Position numbers and translations under genes: made by a program. A stretch of DNA of 64,000 bases from Phytoseiulus persimilis (taxonomy: Eukaryota > Arthropoda > Arachnida > Mesostigmata > Phytoseiidae): assembly GCA_037576195.1 (NCBI GenBank), contig CM075103.1, positions 12,400,001-12,464,000 of the forward strand, written 5' to 3'. Each line of letters opens with the position of its first letter. Within the stretch, counting starts at the first letter, position 1. Positions 1 through 11,533 of the stretch are shown here, piece by piece. The notes beneath the pieces are model-generated. The model did no database searches and was not told where the DNA came from. It worked only from the letters and a program-made list of their open reading frames with translations.

Positions 1-155
1 GCTGGCTGACCCGTCCCTTGCTTCGGGAGTCTACTGCTGACGGACACACATTGCCTTACATGTACTTGTATCATGTACTCGTATCAAATTGGGCTCAGAA
101 TCACCCCTCCAGAGTTAGAAAGAAACGCCAGATCGGTCTCGGAATCACTCCTCCA

Positions 156-920
156 GAGTTGGAAAGTAACGGCCAGATTGGTCTCGGAATCACTCTTCCA
201 GAGTTGGAAAGAAATGGCCAGATTGGTCTCGGAATCACTCCTCCAGAGTTGGAAAGCAATGGCCAGATTGGTCTCGGAATCACCCCTCCAGAGTTGAAAA
301 GTAATGCTCAGATTGGTCTCGGAATCACCCCTCCAGAGTTGGAAAGTAATGCTCAGATTGACTCTGGAATCACCCCTCCAGAGTTGGAAAGTAATGGCCA
401 GATTGGTCCCAGAATCACCCCTCCAGAGTTGGAAAGTAACGGTCAGATTGGTCTCGGGATCACCCCTCCAGGCCTAGAAAGTGATGGCCAGATTGGTCTC
501 GGAATCTCTCCTCCAGAGTTGGGAAGAAATGGCCAGATTGGTCTCGGAATCACTCCTCCAGAGTTGGAAAGTAACGGCCAGATTGGTCTCGGAATCACTC
601 TTCCAGAGTTGGAAAGAAATGGCCAGATTGGTCTCGGAATCACTCCTCCAGAGTTGGAAAGTAATGGCCAGATTGGTCTCGGAATCACCCCTCCAGAGTT
701 GAAAAGTAATGCTCAGATTGGTCTCGGAATCACCCCTCCAGAGTTGGAAAGTAACGGCCAGATTGGTCTCGGAATCACTCTTCCAGAGTTGGAAAGAAAT
801 GGCCAGATTGGTCTCGGAATCACTCCTCCAGAGTTGGAAAGTAATGGCCAGATTGGTCTCGGAATCACCCCTCCAGAGTTGAGAAGTAATGCTCAGATTG
901 GTCTCGGAATCACCCCTCCA
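156..920 (+). repeat. 180-bp (four-unit) higher-order repeat
   Basis: A four-unit pattern recurs starting near 156, 561 and 741. The order is a GTAACGGCC unit, a unit preceded by CACTCTTCC with AAATGGCC, a GTAATGGCC unit, and a GTTGAAAAGTAATGCTC unit (GTTGAGAAG in one copy). The spacing between the second and third copies is exactly 180 bp, and between the first and second 405 bp (nine units). The 5' part of the array therefore amplified in small blocks, in contrast to the 583-bp blocks of the 3' part. Confidence 0.75.
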
Positions 921-2490
921 GAGTTGGAAAGTAATGCTCAGATTGACTCTGGAATCACCCCTCCAGAGTTGGAAAGTAATGCTCAGATTGACTCCGGAAT
1001 CACCCCTCCAGAGTTGGAAAGTAATGGCCAGATTGGTCTCGGGATCACCCCTCCAGGCCTAGAAAGTAATGGCCAGATTGGTCTCGGAATCACTCCTCCA
1101 GAGTTAGAAAGAAACGCCAGATCGGTCTCGGAATCACCCCTCCAGAGTTGAAAAGTAATGCTCAGATTGGTCTCGGAATCACCCCTCCAGAGTTGGAAAG
1201 TAATGCTCAGATTGACTCTGGAATCACCCCTCCAGAGTTGGAAAGTAATGCTCAGATTGACTCTGGAATCACCCCTCCAGAGTTGGAAAGTAATGCTCAG
1301 ATTGACTCCGGAATCACCCCTCCAGAGTTGGAAAGTAATGGCCAGATTGGTCTCGGGATCACCCCTCCAGGCCTAGAAAGTAATGGCCAGATTGGTCTCG
1401 GAATCACTCCTCCAGAGTTGGAAAGTAATGGCCAGATTGGTCTCGGAATCACCCCTCCAGAGTTGAAAAGTAATGCTCAGATTGGTCTCGGAATCACCCC
1501 TCCAGAGTTGGAAAGTAATGCTCAGATTGACTCTGGAATCACCCCTCCAGAGTTGGAAAGTAATGCTCAGATTGACTCCGGAATCACCCCTCCAGAGTTG
1601 GAAAGTAATGGCCAGATTGGTCTCGGGATCACCCCTCCAGGCCTAGAAAGTAATGGCCAGATCGGTCTCGGAATCACTCCTCCAGAGTTGGAAAGTAACG
1701 GCCAGATTGGTCTCGGAATCACCCCTCCAGAGTTGGAAAGTGATGCTCAGATTGACTCTGGAATCACCCCTCCAGAGTTGGAAAGTAATGCTCAGATTGA
1801 CTCCGGAATCACCCCTCCAGAGTTGGAAAGTAATGGCCAGATTGGTCTCGGGATCACCCCTCCAGGCCTAGAAAGTAATGGCCAGATTGGTCTCGGAATC
1901 ACTCCTCCAGAGTTGGAAAGTAACGGTCAGATTGGTCTCGGGATCACCCCTCCAGGCCTAGAAAGTAATGGCCAGATTGGTCTCGGAATCACTCCTTCGG
2001 AGTTAGAAAGAAACGCCAGATCGGTCTCGGAATCACTCCTCCAGAGTTGGAAAGTAACGGCCAGATTGGTCTCGGAATCACTCTTCCAGAGTTGGAAAGA
2101 AATGGCCAGATTGGTCTCGGAATCACTCTTCCAGAGTTGGAAAGAAATGGCCAGATTGGTCTCGGAATCACCCCTCCAGAGTTGGAAAGTAACGGTCAGA
2201 TTGGTCTCGGGATCACCCCTCCAGGCCTAGAAAGTAATGGCCAGATTGGTCTCGGAATCACTCCTCCAGAGTTGGAAAGAAATGGCCAGATTGGTCTCGG
2301 AATCACTCTTCCAGAGTTGGAAAGAAATGGCCAGATTGGTCTCGGAATCACTCTTCCAGAGTTGGAAAGAAATGGCCAGATTGGTCTCGGAATCACTCCT
2401 CCAGAGTTGGAAAGTAACGGTCAGATTGGTCTCGGGATCACCCCTCCAGGCCTAGAAAGTAATGGCCAGATTGGTCTCGGAATCACTCCT

Positions 2491-3450
2491 CCAGAGTTAG
2501 AAAGAAACGCCAGATCGGTCTCGGAATCACTCCTCCAGAGTTGGAAAGAAATGGCCAGATTGGTCTCGGAATCACTCTTCCAGAGTTGGAAAGAAATGGC
2601 CAGATTGGTCTCGGAATCACTCCTCCAGAGTTGGAAAGTAACGGTCAGATTGGTCTCGGAATCACTCCTCCAGAGTTAGAAAGAAACGCCAGATCGGTCT
2701 CGGAATCACTCTTCCAGAGTTGGAAAGAAATGGCCAGATTGGTCTCGGAATCACTCTTCCAGAGTTGGAAAGAAATGGCCAGATTGGTCTCGGAATCACT
2801 CCTCCAGAGTGGGAAAGTAATGGCCAGATTGTTCCCGGAATCACCCCTCCAGAGTTGGAAAGAAATGGCCAGATTGGTCTCGGAATCACTCTTCCAGAGT
2901 TGGAAAGAAATGGCCAGATTGGTCTCGGAATCACTCTTCCAGAGTTGGAAAGAAATGGCCAGATTGGTCTCGGAATCACTCCTCCAGAGTTGGAAAGTAA
3001 CGGTCAGATTGGTCTCGGGATCACCCCTCCAGGCCTAGAAAGTAATGGCCAGATTGGTCTCGGAATCACTCCTCCAGAGTTAGAAAGAAACGCCAGATCG
3101 GTCTCGGAATCACTCCTCCAGAGTTGGAAAGAAATGGCCAGATTGGTCTCGGAATCACTCTTCCAGAGTTGGAAAGAAATGGCCAGATTGGTCTCGGAAT
3201 CACTCCTCCAGAGTTGGAAAGTAACGGTCAGATTGGTCTCGGAATCACTCCTCCAGAGTTAGAAAGAAACGCCAGATCGGTCTCGGAATCACTCTTCCAG
3301 AGTTGGAAAGAAATGGCCAGATTGGTCTCGGAATCACTCTTCCAGAGTTGGAAAGAAATGGCCAGATTGGTCTCGGAATCACTCCTCCAGAGTGGGAAAG
3401 TAATGGCCAGATTGTTCTCGGAATCACTCCTCCAGAGTTGGAAAGTAATA
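2491..3450 (+). repeat. 583-bp higher-order repeat inside the 45-bp array
   Basis: The segment starting at 2491 recurs at 3074, and its inner landmark at 2670 recurs at 3253. Both are shifts of exactly 583 bp, equal to eleven 45-bp units plus two 44-bp units. The copies share the unit order, both 44-bp variants and a rare unit reading CCAGAGTGGGAAAG. They differ at few positions, for example GTTCCCGG against GTTCTCGG. The second copy is cut short by the array end. This shows a recent block duplication, by unequal exchange or replication slippage, rather than independent unit drift. Confidence 0.85.
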
Positions 3451-6400
3451 GTAATGTCCTTCCCGGTGAGCGGCCCTACATTATGCAGTTTGTTCCAAGT
3501 CGATCCGAGCAATACCGGAGGAGCCTATTGAGGACAAACAAACAAACAGACCCTGGATTTTTATATATATAGAAATGAGTCATGCAAGCTCTGGTAGCAG
3601 TTCATCCACGAATACGATCTGTGGTACGAGTTGGAATGAAAACCCATGAGTTCGGTTCTGGTCAAAGATTTTCATCTCAGAAACTCCAATGGTTTTTGAC
3701 CTTCTTCTCCCGCCGAAAACTTCACACGGTTCTGTGAGGGTTTTTCTGCGCATCCTTCCGATAATCTGCAGCGGCCGGAGCAACCTAAGCTCGAAGAGTT
3801 TTTTTTCTATTGAAGACACAACTCTGGCTGCTTCAGTGCGCTCTGCTAGTGGTGAAAAATTCCGACATTCCTTGGGAATCGATCGTCGCGTGGACTGATA
3901 TTATCTGATGCTCCTCCAATCATCCCATCTCTTCTTTATCAATTTTTTCTCCCTATCGGTGTGGTTCGCGGACCGAACGACCCTCCTTCCCCGATCAGTT
4001 GTTTGAACCAGCTGAACCTCGGATCCGAGCTCCAAGCGAGGCAGCTTCCAACCCAAATCTTATCATCCGTAGGCCTTCTAGTTGAGCCACATGGCACGTG
4101 GCCACATGAGTGTGAGGAACCACAAAAGTTGCTCGAGAATGAACTGCAACGCAGAAGAACGAAGAGAGAGCATCATGGACCGACGTCGAACGATCCAGCC
4201 GAGTCTGGAACAGTGTAAGATGGATAGTCTCAATAGCTTTGGCCGCGGCCGCTCGGCGGGCCGGCGGGCGGTCGAGCAGGCGTCGAGCTTTTGGAGCCGA
4301 GTTCGCACGTTCTGTTATTGAGTGTTGCATATTGGACCATGGAATATCGAAACGTTCGCACTTCTCAGTAGCCCATCGATTCTGCTCATCTCCGAATTCC
4401 CTTTCGGGGCTCGGAAGTTGCCCGACACGAGCTCTACTAGTTGAGGATTATTCACGCTCCTTCGGGGTTTCCTATCACACGATGACCTGCTTTGCATTCA
4501 TTGCTATACCTTCGACGAAGGTTTTTTGAAAAGTTTAGTATAGTGAGGCTCTGTTCGAGCTCAAGAGGTTGTTGGACTGAAATCAGGTCACGTGTTCACT
4601 TGACAAACGGCCCTCTGATGTCATTGGAAATATTCTGGAAGGAATTCGATGACCACTCCCCCATGTTCCCTACCATTCTCTTGGACGGTATTGTCCAAGG
4701 GAAAAAGTGCGGGATGAATGTCATCTGAAAGGAAGTTATTCCAGAAGGCGAATTATCGCATGTTGCTGGGAATAAGTGCATCCGTTATGTCTGACGCCCC
4801 TGTCAACTCTACCTCAACACGCGCCGCGCACAGAGTGGCGACAACTTGTCTCGACACGCTGCCGAAAGAGCGCAAACTCGCCCCCAATCATTCTGGGAAC
4901 ATCGTGTGCTGCTTCGGGGAACAATGGCCGCACGAAACTCAAAAGGTAAGAGGAGAAAACTTGAGACAAGTCGAGCACCGCCCCGTTCGTATCGCGGTAC
5001 GCTGTCAGAAATCGTCTCATCCCTTCTCGAGAGACTCTCCGTATAGTAGACAGAGTACGTGTACCTCGAAAGGCTGATCAGAGACCATCGACGAGTTCGT
5101 CAGCATTCTTTCATATTTTACTCGGGAAGGTTATGCTGTCAAAACCATGTCCTGCCCGGGAGAATGCATCTCTTTGAAGTTGACATCCGCGCGCAGTACC
5201 TACTCGGAGGAGGGTTTTCGAGGGAAGCTCGTCACCGGTTCCCCGTTCTCTCCACAGAGATCACTCAGGGGTTGCTCCTACTATCCTGTTCTCGAGGCAA
5301 GCTATCACTGGGAGACCTTTTGTCTGATCAGCTCACGTCGGAAGCCAAGGCGGCTCCGAGGTCGAAACCCCGAATGTCCTGGGAGTCGCAGAGAATTTCG
5401 CTGAAAATCCCCGAGTTTCGATTCGACTCCGAGTAGTCCTCGAAAGAAACATTTGGAACACACGCGGTGTACTCGGGTTTCGTTGACAAGTCCATCTCCT
5501 CCGTGTTCTCGTACAACTATCGCAGGGCCGATACAATATCTCGGCTGTATGAGAAGGAGACGCGAGCACGAAACAAAGTACAGTCGAAACTCGATCCGCT
5601 CTTCCCACCCTCAACCACACGGGGTCGTGTGCATGCGGTCGCTCGTCGGGGAAACTGAAATCGGGCTCTTCATCCATTACGTCGACGAGCAAAAAATACG
5701 CAGGGAGCGCTGCATCCGTCGAGACTCCGCTCGAATTTTTGTAGATCCGTAGTATCGGAAACCTCCTGAAGTCAGGGAGCTCCCCGTACTTTGATTCAAA
5801 ACGCACGCGTCCCGACGATTCAGTAGTTTTTTGGATGCTGGTGAGCCACGACCGCGTGCGCAGTGATCCAAGTAATGCCGAATCACAAGATCAAACAGAA
5901 AGCCGGAGGGAAACCTGCGATGTTGCTCGCGTGAACACGTCCTGTCTCGATCGTGCGCCCCCCAAGCAACCTTCCGCGTAATCGGTCCAATTCTACGGCC
6001 GGTCCTCAATCCTTATCGGGGATCAGAGCTAATTCGCGATAGAAGTGGTCAGAGGTACATTCGTGAGTTTAGAGAATTCGGAGCCAGGCTCAGATTAGCT
6101 CAGAGGGTTCGAACTCTTCCGGGAGGAGGGGACCTGCTGTGAGCGGCATCCGCCCCTCCCCCCATGTATGGAGGCGCTGTTCAGCTCCGTTGTCGGCGGC
6201 GCTAAAGTTCTTCGACTCCGTTACCGTACGCCTCTCCCGCTTAAATTAGAGATTATATAAAGTTTGGAAGCATTGGAGCAGGTGCTTCAGAGTTGAACTT
6301 GGCAGTCCCCTGTCGAGAAATATTGCACCGATGCTATCATGGAGATGATTGATGGCAGGTACCTGAAAAGTGTCATGAGGACAGAGAGATAAAAATGAAG

Positions 6401-9400
6401 GCGAAAAGAGACGGGAAAAACATTTGGGAGCCGGCGAGACGACCTGCAGCTCCCCGCTTTCAGAAAGCAGACGGAAATTCCTCGTATCTGATCTGGAAAA
6501 CTTTGTTGACGCGGCCGTCCTAGCTATGCGCTGCTCCAGCGCTCCCGGAAAATGCGAGATTCTCCAGAGGCCCTTTCGGATTTCACTGGCGACGAGTTTG
6601 CGTCTTTTCGGACAAGCATGGAATGGTTTCGAGGCAAAATCGCCCTACAGTCGGATCGAGTGACACGAATACCCCCTTGGCTCTGCTGATAACGGCACTC
6701 AGAAAGAGACAAACGAGAGTTTGGATTGAACGAATCTCAGGAGCGATCTGAAAGCGAGATGCTCCGGATGGGTCGCCCACGAATCCATCACGAGGCAGAG
6801 ACGATCGCAAACATCGCGTTCAGGCCCGGATTCATTTTCTAAAAACATCAGACGGACCCGGAATGCGGCTCGTTGCTGTGCTTTACTGTCCTGTTCGGAA
6901 CGTCCGCTTGGAGCCTTCAGGGCTGCGTGAATTTCTCCTTTGCGTTACTGTCGGATCGGGCGACGGAATTCGCGTGCAGTCCAAGGTCTCTCATATCTGA
7001 GAATCGTCGTGGAGGAGACGATCTCCCAGACTGCTAGAGACCTCGGATGGATGAGCTTGGAGTATAACGGATGGGTATCACACGGGAATCCCCACGCACC
7101 TGGATGAGCAGGATCGCTGAGCCGATGCGTTCCGCTCTACTGAAGGAGTCTCTGTCCACCTCCGCTCAGGAGCGAATCAGTGCTCCCGAAAGACCCGGTT
7201 GAACTGATTGAATCGATTCGTGCAAAGGCCATGAGTAGGACAGGCGAGCCGAGAATCGACAGAGACCTCGCAATCCTACTCGACCGTTGAGAGGTTTCTG
7301 CGAAGCCTCATGATCGAAGCTCACGGAACAAGGTCGGGGCTAGGGTTGACACGGGTCGGCGAATTCTCAAGTGGACGCCGGGCCGACACGTTTTTTCAAC
7401 TTGAACCAAGCTGGACGAGCGGGCGCAAGGGATTGCAGAACTCGACCGTTCGCTGGCACTCAAGCATCACGAGAGCTTCTGCCGCCCCCGATGATCGATC
7501 TCGAATCTTCACCTTCCTCCGCTCAATCGTGAGGCCGCGGTCCCGACCCCGACGAAACACGAGACCGGGTTTTCGTTCGCTCTGAGATCATCGTCGTTAA
7601 TCGAGAGTGGGTTCGGGCTCGACGTTCGTTACACAAGTCAGATTGGACGGGATCATTCGTATAGATGGGATTATGCGGTGTCAACTACTTGTTGGGTTCG
7701 GTGGCCTGCGATCTGTCCTCGGGAGGAGCCGATTCGACCACAGCAGCTTGACGACCTTGGAGTGAACACGTGGTGTTGATGAGACCATACTCGATAGATT
7801 GGGGAACTCCTCCGCGCACAGTTTTACATAGGTCGTCAAGGACCACGCGGAGCTGGAAACGTCGTTTCTGTGCGTCGTATGTGACAACAATGACTTTCCC
7901 CTTAGACGCACTGCCAGGTCCTGATGGTCGCCCCGGCGCCGACACGCCGAGCCGTGTGCCCGCCTCGCGCGTCTCATATGCAAAATGCGGCAACGTGCCT
8001 CGCTTGTTTTGAGATTGTTGTAGTGCTCCGATATAAGAATGCTCCGGACCTGTTGAGAGGAGACGTTCGAGCAGAGAAAGACGAGCCGGTTGGAGAGTAT
8101 TCCGACACGGGAGTCATGCGGGATGGGATGGAAAGGAGCGAGAGCTCCGGGAGAATGCTGAGTGAGCGAAGTCGAGCGTGCGTCAAAGCCTAACAGGACG
8201 CCAACTTGTCGTCGATCGAAGCTGCCTCGCGGAATCGAGGACGGGCTCCGGAGAGAATCTCTGACAACTCCGAGAGGCCAGGCCGACGAAGGCAGTCCAC
8301 TACTGCGGCTGTATTCGCTGTTGCTGTCTCAAGAATCAATCAGGTGAGAGCTTCGATGTTCCTCAGCATGTGACCTCGTTCTCCGTTTAATGCAGCACAT
8401 GTTCTGTGGAAAGTTCGGACGGCTGACCCCGGACTCCCCGAAAGGCCGATCCGGGGTCCTCGTTCGGCTCTCGAGGGACTCGCAGTTCGCCGCAGATTGG
8501 TTCGTCGACTTGTATCGCATTTCCCACACTTCGGCAGCGGTACCGCTAGCGCATCGTTTTGACATCTGTATCCGAGCCAAACAGGAACAACCAAGTTTTG
8601 GGAGAGGCGAACGGCGGGAGAATATTGAGAGGAAACGGTCGACTGCAGAAAGTGCTTCTGACGACGCGGAGGGACTGCTGTCAGAAACGAGTATCGTATT
8701 TATGCAGATATCGACGAAGCGGCTTTGTCAGCTCGTCCGTCTATGACTGCGTTCGGACTGCTGGCCAGCGGACAAATCGCTTCCTCAGCTCCTGGCTCAC
8801 TCAATCGGAGTCGTCTCTGCGCAAAGAGGGAGAAACGCCGAGAACTCAACCGAGCTGTCAAGAAAATACTCCAACGACGCCTCACCTGAGATCGCTCGGC
8901 GTGAGAATCTCCAGCGCGAGGTCGACATCCGCCAACGCCTGCGCAGGATACTATGCGTGAAGCGTACGGGAGAAGGGGGGGGGCGTTGTTTCTCGATTCG
9001 ACCGAGCACTTCCCGGTGAGAGGGGAGTGGTCTGCTTTGGAGAAGATGATGCTATCCCGGACCTGCAGTTGACCTTCGTTCCCGGTTCAGCGGGTCAGGT
9101 CGAAGACAGCCGACGTTGCTGAGGTGAAGAGAAAATCCCAGACGACGGGAGCCGGCTCCGGGAAAACTACTAGTTTGTTGAGGCCTAATCCTCGTCCCCT
9201 TTTTTCGGCCCTGCAGGACCACGACCTGCTGCCCCAAGCCGGAGACGCCAGACTAACGATACCCGGATCGTCACAGCATCCGACACGGAAGTCGTCGCGG
9301 ACGATGCAGAAGCCCTGGAGAAGAAACCGGAGGTGCTTCCCGGCGCTCCTGTGCTCGACGAGGCGAATCTCAACACTCGTCTCTCGCATCGAAGGAATAA

Positions 9401-10719
9401 GGGGACCTGAATCAGCAGATCGGAATCGCTTGGAAGCTTCGCAAAACATTTTGACGGGGAAGCGGGCTGGGACAAAATCAACCCCGAGGACGAGTTGAGA
9501 CGCGTTCCGGCAAAAGAACAGCGATCGATAGATCGCTGTTAGGACCGATCGACTGGGGGAACGAAGCACACAGACGGACGATTTGTCTTCATTTAGAAGT
9601 GGCTGCAGCTTTCTAACGTCACGAGCTCGCACATCCTGTGGGTTCCCGGCGTGCGATCCGCGCTCGAAACGAAGCGTGCCTAACGGAGGGAGCGACATCC
9701 GAGTCAGATATGTCCGAGGTGACTACTCCCTTCTCGGCTGGAAGAAATCAAATCGAGTCGCCGCTGTGCCACCGCCTCAGCCTTTCTCTTTAAACGACCG
9801 AGATTCCTTCGTAACTTCAATGTTATGGCAGTCCGAGCCGCTCAGTCGAGTCGCTCGCCAGACTGAGAGCTAAAAATGATTTATCCCAACCATGGGGATA
9901 TCGCGTACAAGGCCAAAGAAGCTCGGAAGTGCCCGAAACGAGCCTTGGTGAGACGGAACTGACGGGAGAACGACTCTCGAAGCTTACCACACTCATGGGG
10001 ACCCGAGGACGCTCACACATACGACGGCACTCAGGGATCAGCACGACCTAGCTGTAGGGAGCCTCCGGGAGGTCCTTCCTCGCCAAACGTCATCACACAG
10101 CCTTGCCCTGAACTCTGAACTCTCCTCTCGACTCGCCGGTGAACGGCTGGATGAAACCTCCCCGCGAGACTCCGTTGTGAGAGGTTTTCACGTGAGCTGA
10201 GATCGTCGTCGGAAATCATTAGATTCCTTTCAGGTGATCTGCCACCTCCTCTGTTGCTGCTATAATTTTCTACGGCCCATGACATGCCCCGTGGGTTGTA
10301 ATTCTTCAGTTCACTGACGTGATTCGCAGAATCGAGACGGATTCTCGGGGAAATCATCATAGCGGACCCCCGGGGCGCCGCGGCGGAGTACCCGAACTGC
10401 CGCGCTCGGGAGGATCCTCTGTGATGTTGACGCTAACTATTCCACCCGACCTGAATTGATCAACCACAAAATTCCCAGCTCCGGCTCGACCGATTAGTTT
10501 TCCGAAGGAGGAGGTCGGAATGAGCTTACGTTCGCTGTGTCAACCTCAAATAAGCTGCAGCAGGTCGACGGGAATTCTCGTTTCAAATTCGGCCAACTTG
10601 TCGGTTCAACTAGATCCTGAGGGGAAGAGATAGCGACAGCACTGAATGAGGCCGACTGTACTTCGAGTTAATCCTTCAAGGCGGTGAATCTCTCTCCGTC
10701 TCTGAAATCCTCCCGTCCT
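3451..10719. other. no recognisable gene
   Basis: About 7.3 kb with short, overlapping ORFs on both strands and none that I recognise. Minor marks are an ACAA-type microsatellite and a TATATATATA run near 3535-3570, a very GC-rich patch near 4240-4275 with a NotI site, and a perfect hairpin at 9517-9540. The ORF at 7685-7993 on the minus strand (102 codons, containing GKVIVVTYDAQKRRFQLRVV) and the stretch at 9270-9510 on the plus strand have a somewhat protein-like composition. The second is broken by a TGA. Neither matches a family I know. Confidence 0.5.
9517..9540. repeat. perfect 10-bp hairpin
   Basis: The arms AACAGCGATC and GATCGCTGTT are exact reverse complements separated by the four bases GATA. 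It looks like a rho-independent terminator stem but has no T tract, and the setting is eukaryotic, so no function is assigned. A hairpin this short may be chance. Confidence 0.6.
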
Positions 10720-11533
10720 AGTTACCCGAATCCCACTTACCCGAATCCAAATTACTCTCTCTCACCGCCAAATCTTCACGCTCTGGAGTCTAGAGTCACG
10801 ACGGATTCCTAGGAGAAGCATGGAAACTGAATGAAAGAGATATCCACTCCACTGACGCGACAAGGGTGGAACCCATACGAATAAACGAAATCGTTTTCGT
10901 GCAGTGAAGTACAGCGCAGTGTTCAGTGTATTTCCACGAATCTCCAGCCTCAGATGAGCTGTGCGAATTACGAATATGGCTTCAGAATCATGGAAACCCA
11001 CGAGAAAAAACTCGCGGTTCTCAGCTAGGTCCCTGGTATGTGGCCGAGTTTCCCGAGAAGCGCGCGTAGCAGAGCAGGCGATGGCACTGTTGACGATCCT
11101 AAACCACTTAATTGACGAAAGAGTATCAAGATAAGAATTTTGAGAACAATACTTTACTTCGAAGAACGACTTTCGGAGTCCCAGTGGAAACATTAAAAAA
11201 TTCAAGCGAGATAAGAGACTGCAACTCTTGGGTCACGTCATTCCCGAGGGAAAGGCAGTACTGGTTGAGTTGAACTTCCGAAGTTCTATCGGCGCGCGAA
11301 TCGCCAGGCACGAGAAGCTTCAACGCATGAAGATTTAGCGGTGAGCGAGGGGCAATAATCAATTCGAGTCCCGTCATGGCCCACCTGGAGCGGAGGAGCT
11401 TGAAACTCGAACTATTTGAGCTGAGACAAAAGCAGGGACAGTAATTTTCGTTTGCGCGGGAAGCTCGCCTCGGAAGAACCTCGATTTCGGTGAGAGAGTA
11501 ATTTGGATTCGAGTAAGTGGGATTCGGGTAACT
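10720..11533. mobile_element. 814-bp element with 46-48-bp terminal inverted repeats
   Basis: The left end (10720-10767) starts AGTTACCCGAATCCC and the right end (11488-11533) is its reverse complement. One substitution (CCCG against CTCG) and one 2-bp length change in the CTCTCTC tract separate them. The repeat contains a doubled ACCCGAATCC spaced by five bases. The interior is about 720 bp, with two overlapping minus-strand ORFs of 147 and 155 codons that resemble no transposase I know, so it is probably non-autonomous. No clear target-site duplication is visible. The flanks CCGTCCT and GGAACCC are not direct repeats, and weak inverted similarity may continue outward. The superfamily is unassigned. 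The high similarity of the ends suggests this is the youngest element in the window. Confidence 0.75.

Larger units (their letters stand above)
86..3450 (+). repeat. 45-bp minisatellite array, about 75 copies
   Basis: About 75 head-to-tail copies of a 45-bp unit whose core reads CCAGAGTTGGAAAG, then AAATGGCCAGATTGG, then TCTCGGAATCACTCCT. Common variants carry GTAATGCTCAGATTGACTC, GTAACGGTCAG, or CCAGGCCTAGAAAG with CGGGATCACC. In one frame the unit reads PELERNGQIGLGITP, in a second QSWKEMARLVSESLL, and the main variant is open in all three forward frames. Long ORFs across it (up to 377 codons) are therefore expected from the repeat alone. At least seven units (near 110, 1098, 1998, 2491, 2670, 3074 and 3253) are 44 bp long, read GTTAGAAAGAAACGCCAGAT, and shift the frame each time. 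This argues against one continuous protein. Unit order shows higher-order repeats. The array ends abruptly at GTAATAGTAATG. A coding role through splicing or frameshifting is possible but unsupported. Confidence 0.95.

Noticed and set aside
18-1151. 377-codon ORF and its neighbours (to 3531) as a repetitive protein gene
   Set aside because: The repeat unit lacks stops in several frames on both strands, and 44-bp units shift the frame repeatedly, so the ORFs follow from the repeat. No start, signal or unique domain flanks them.
5678-5700. YVDEQ as a reverse transcriptase YVDD active site
   Set aside because: Second Asp is absent and no neighbouring RT motifs are present.
6085-6130. tRNA-like TTAGCTCAGAGGGTTCGAACTC
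   Set aside because: A-box-like and B-box-like words are fused with no room for anticodon and variable arms, and no acceptor stem pairs.
9124-9498. TGAGSGKTT near the start of an ORF as a P-loop NTPase
   Set aside because: Only the nine-residue motif fits. There is no strand-helix context, Walker B or further NTPase sequence, so it is a chance match.
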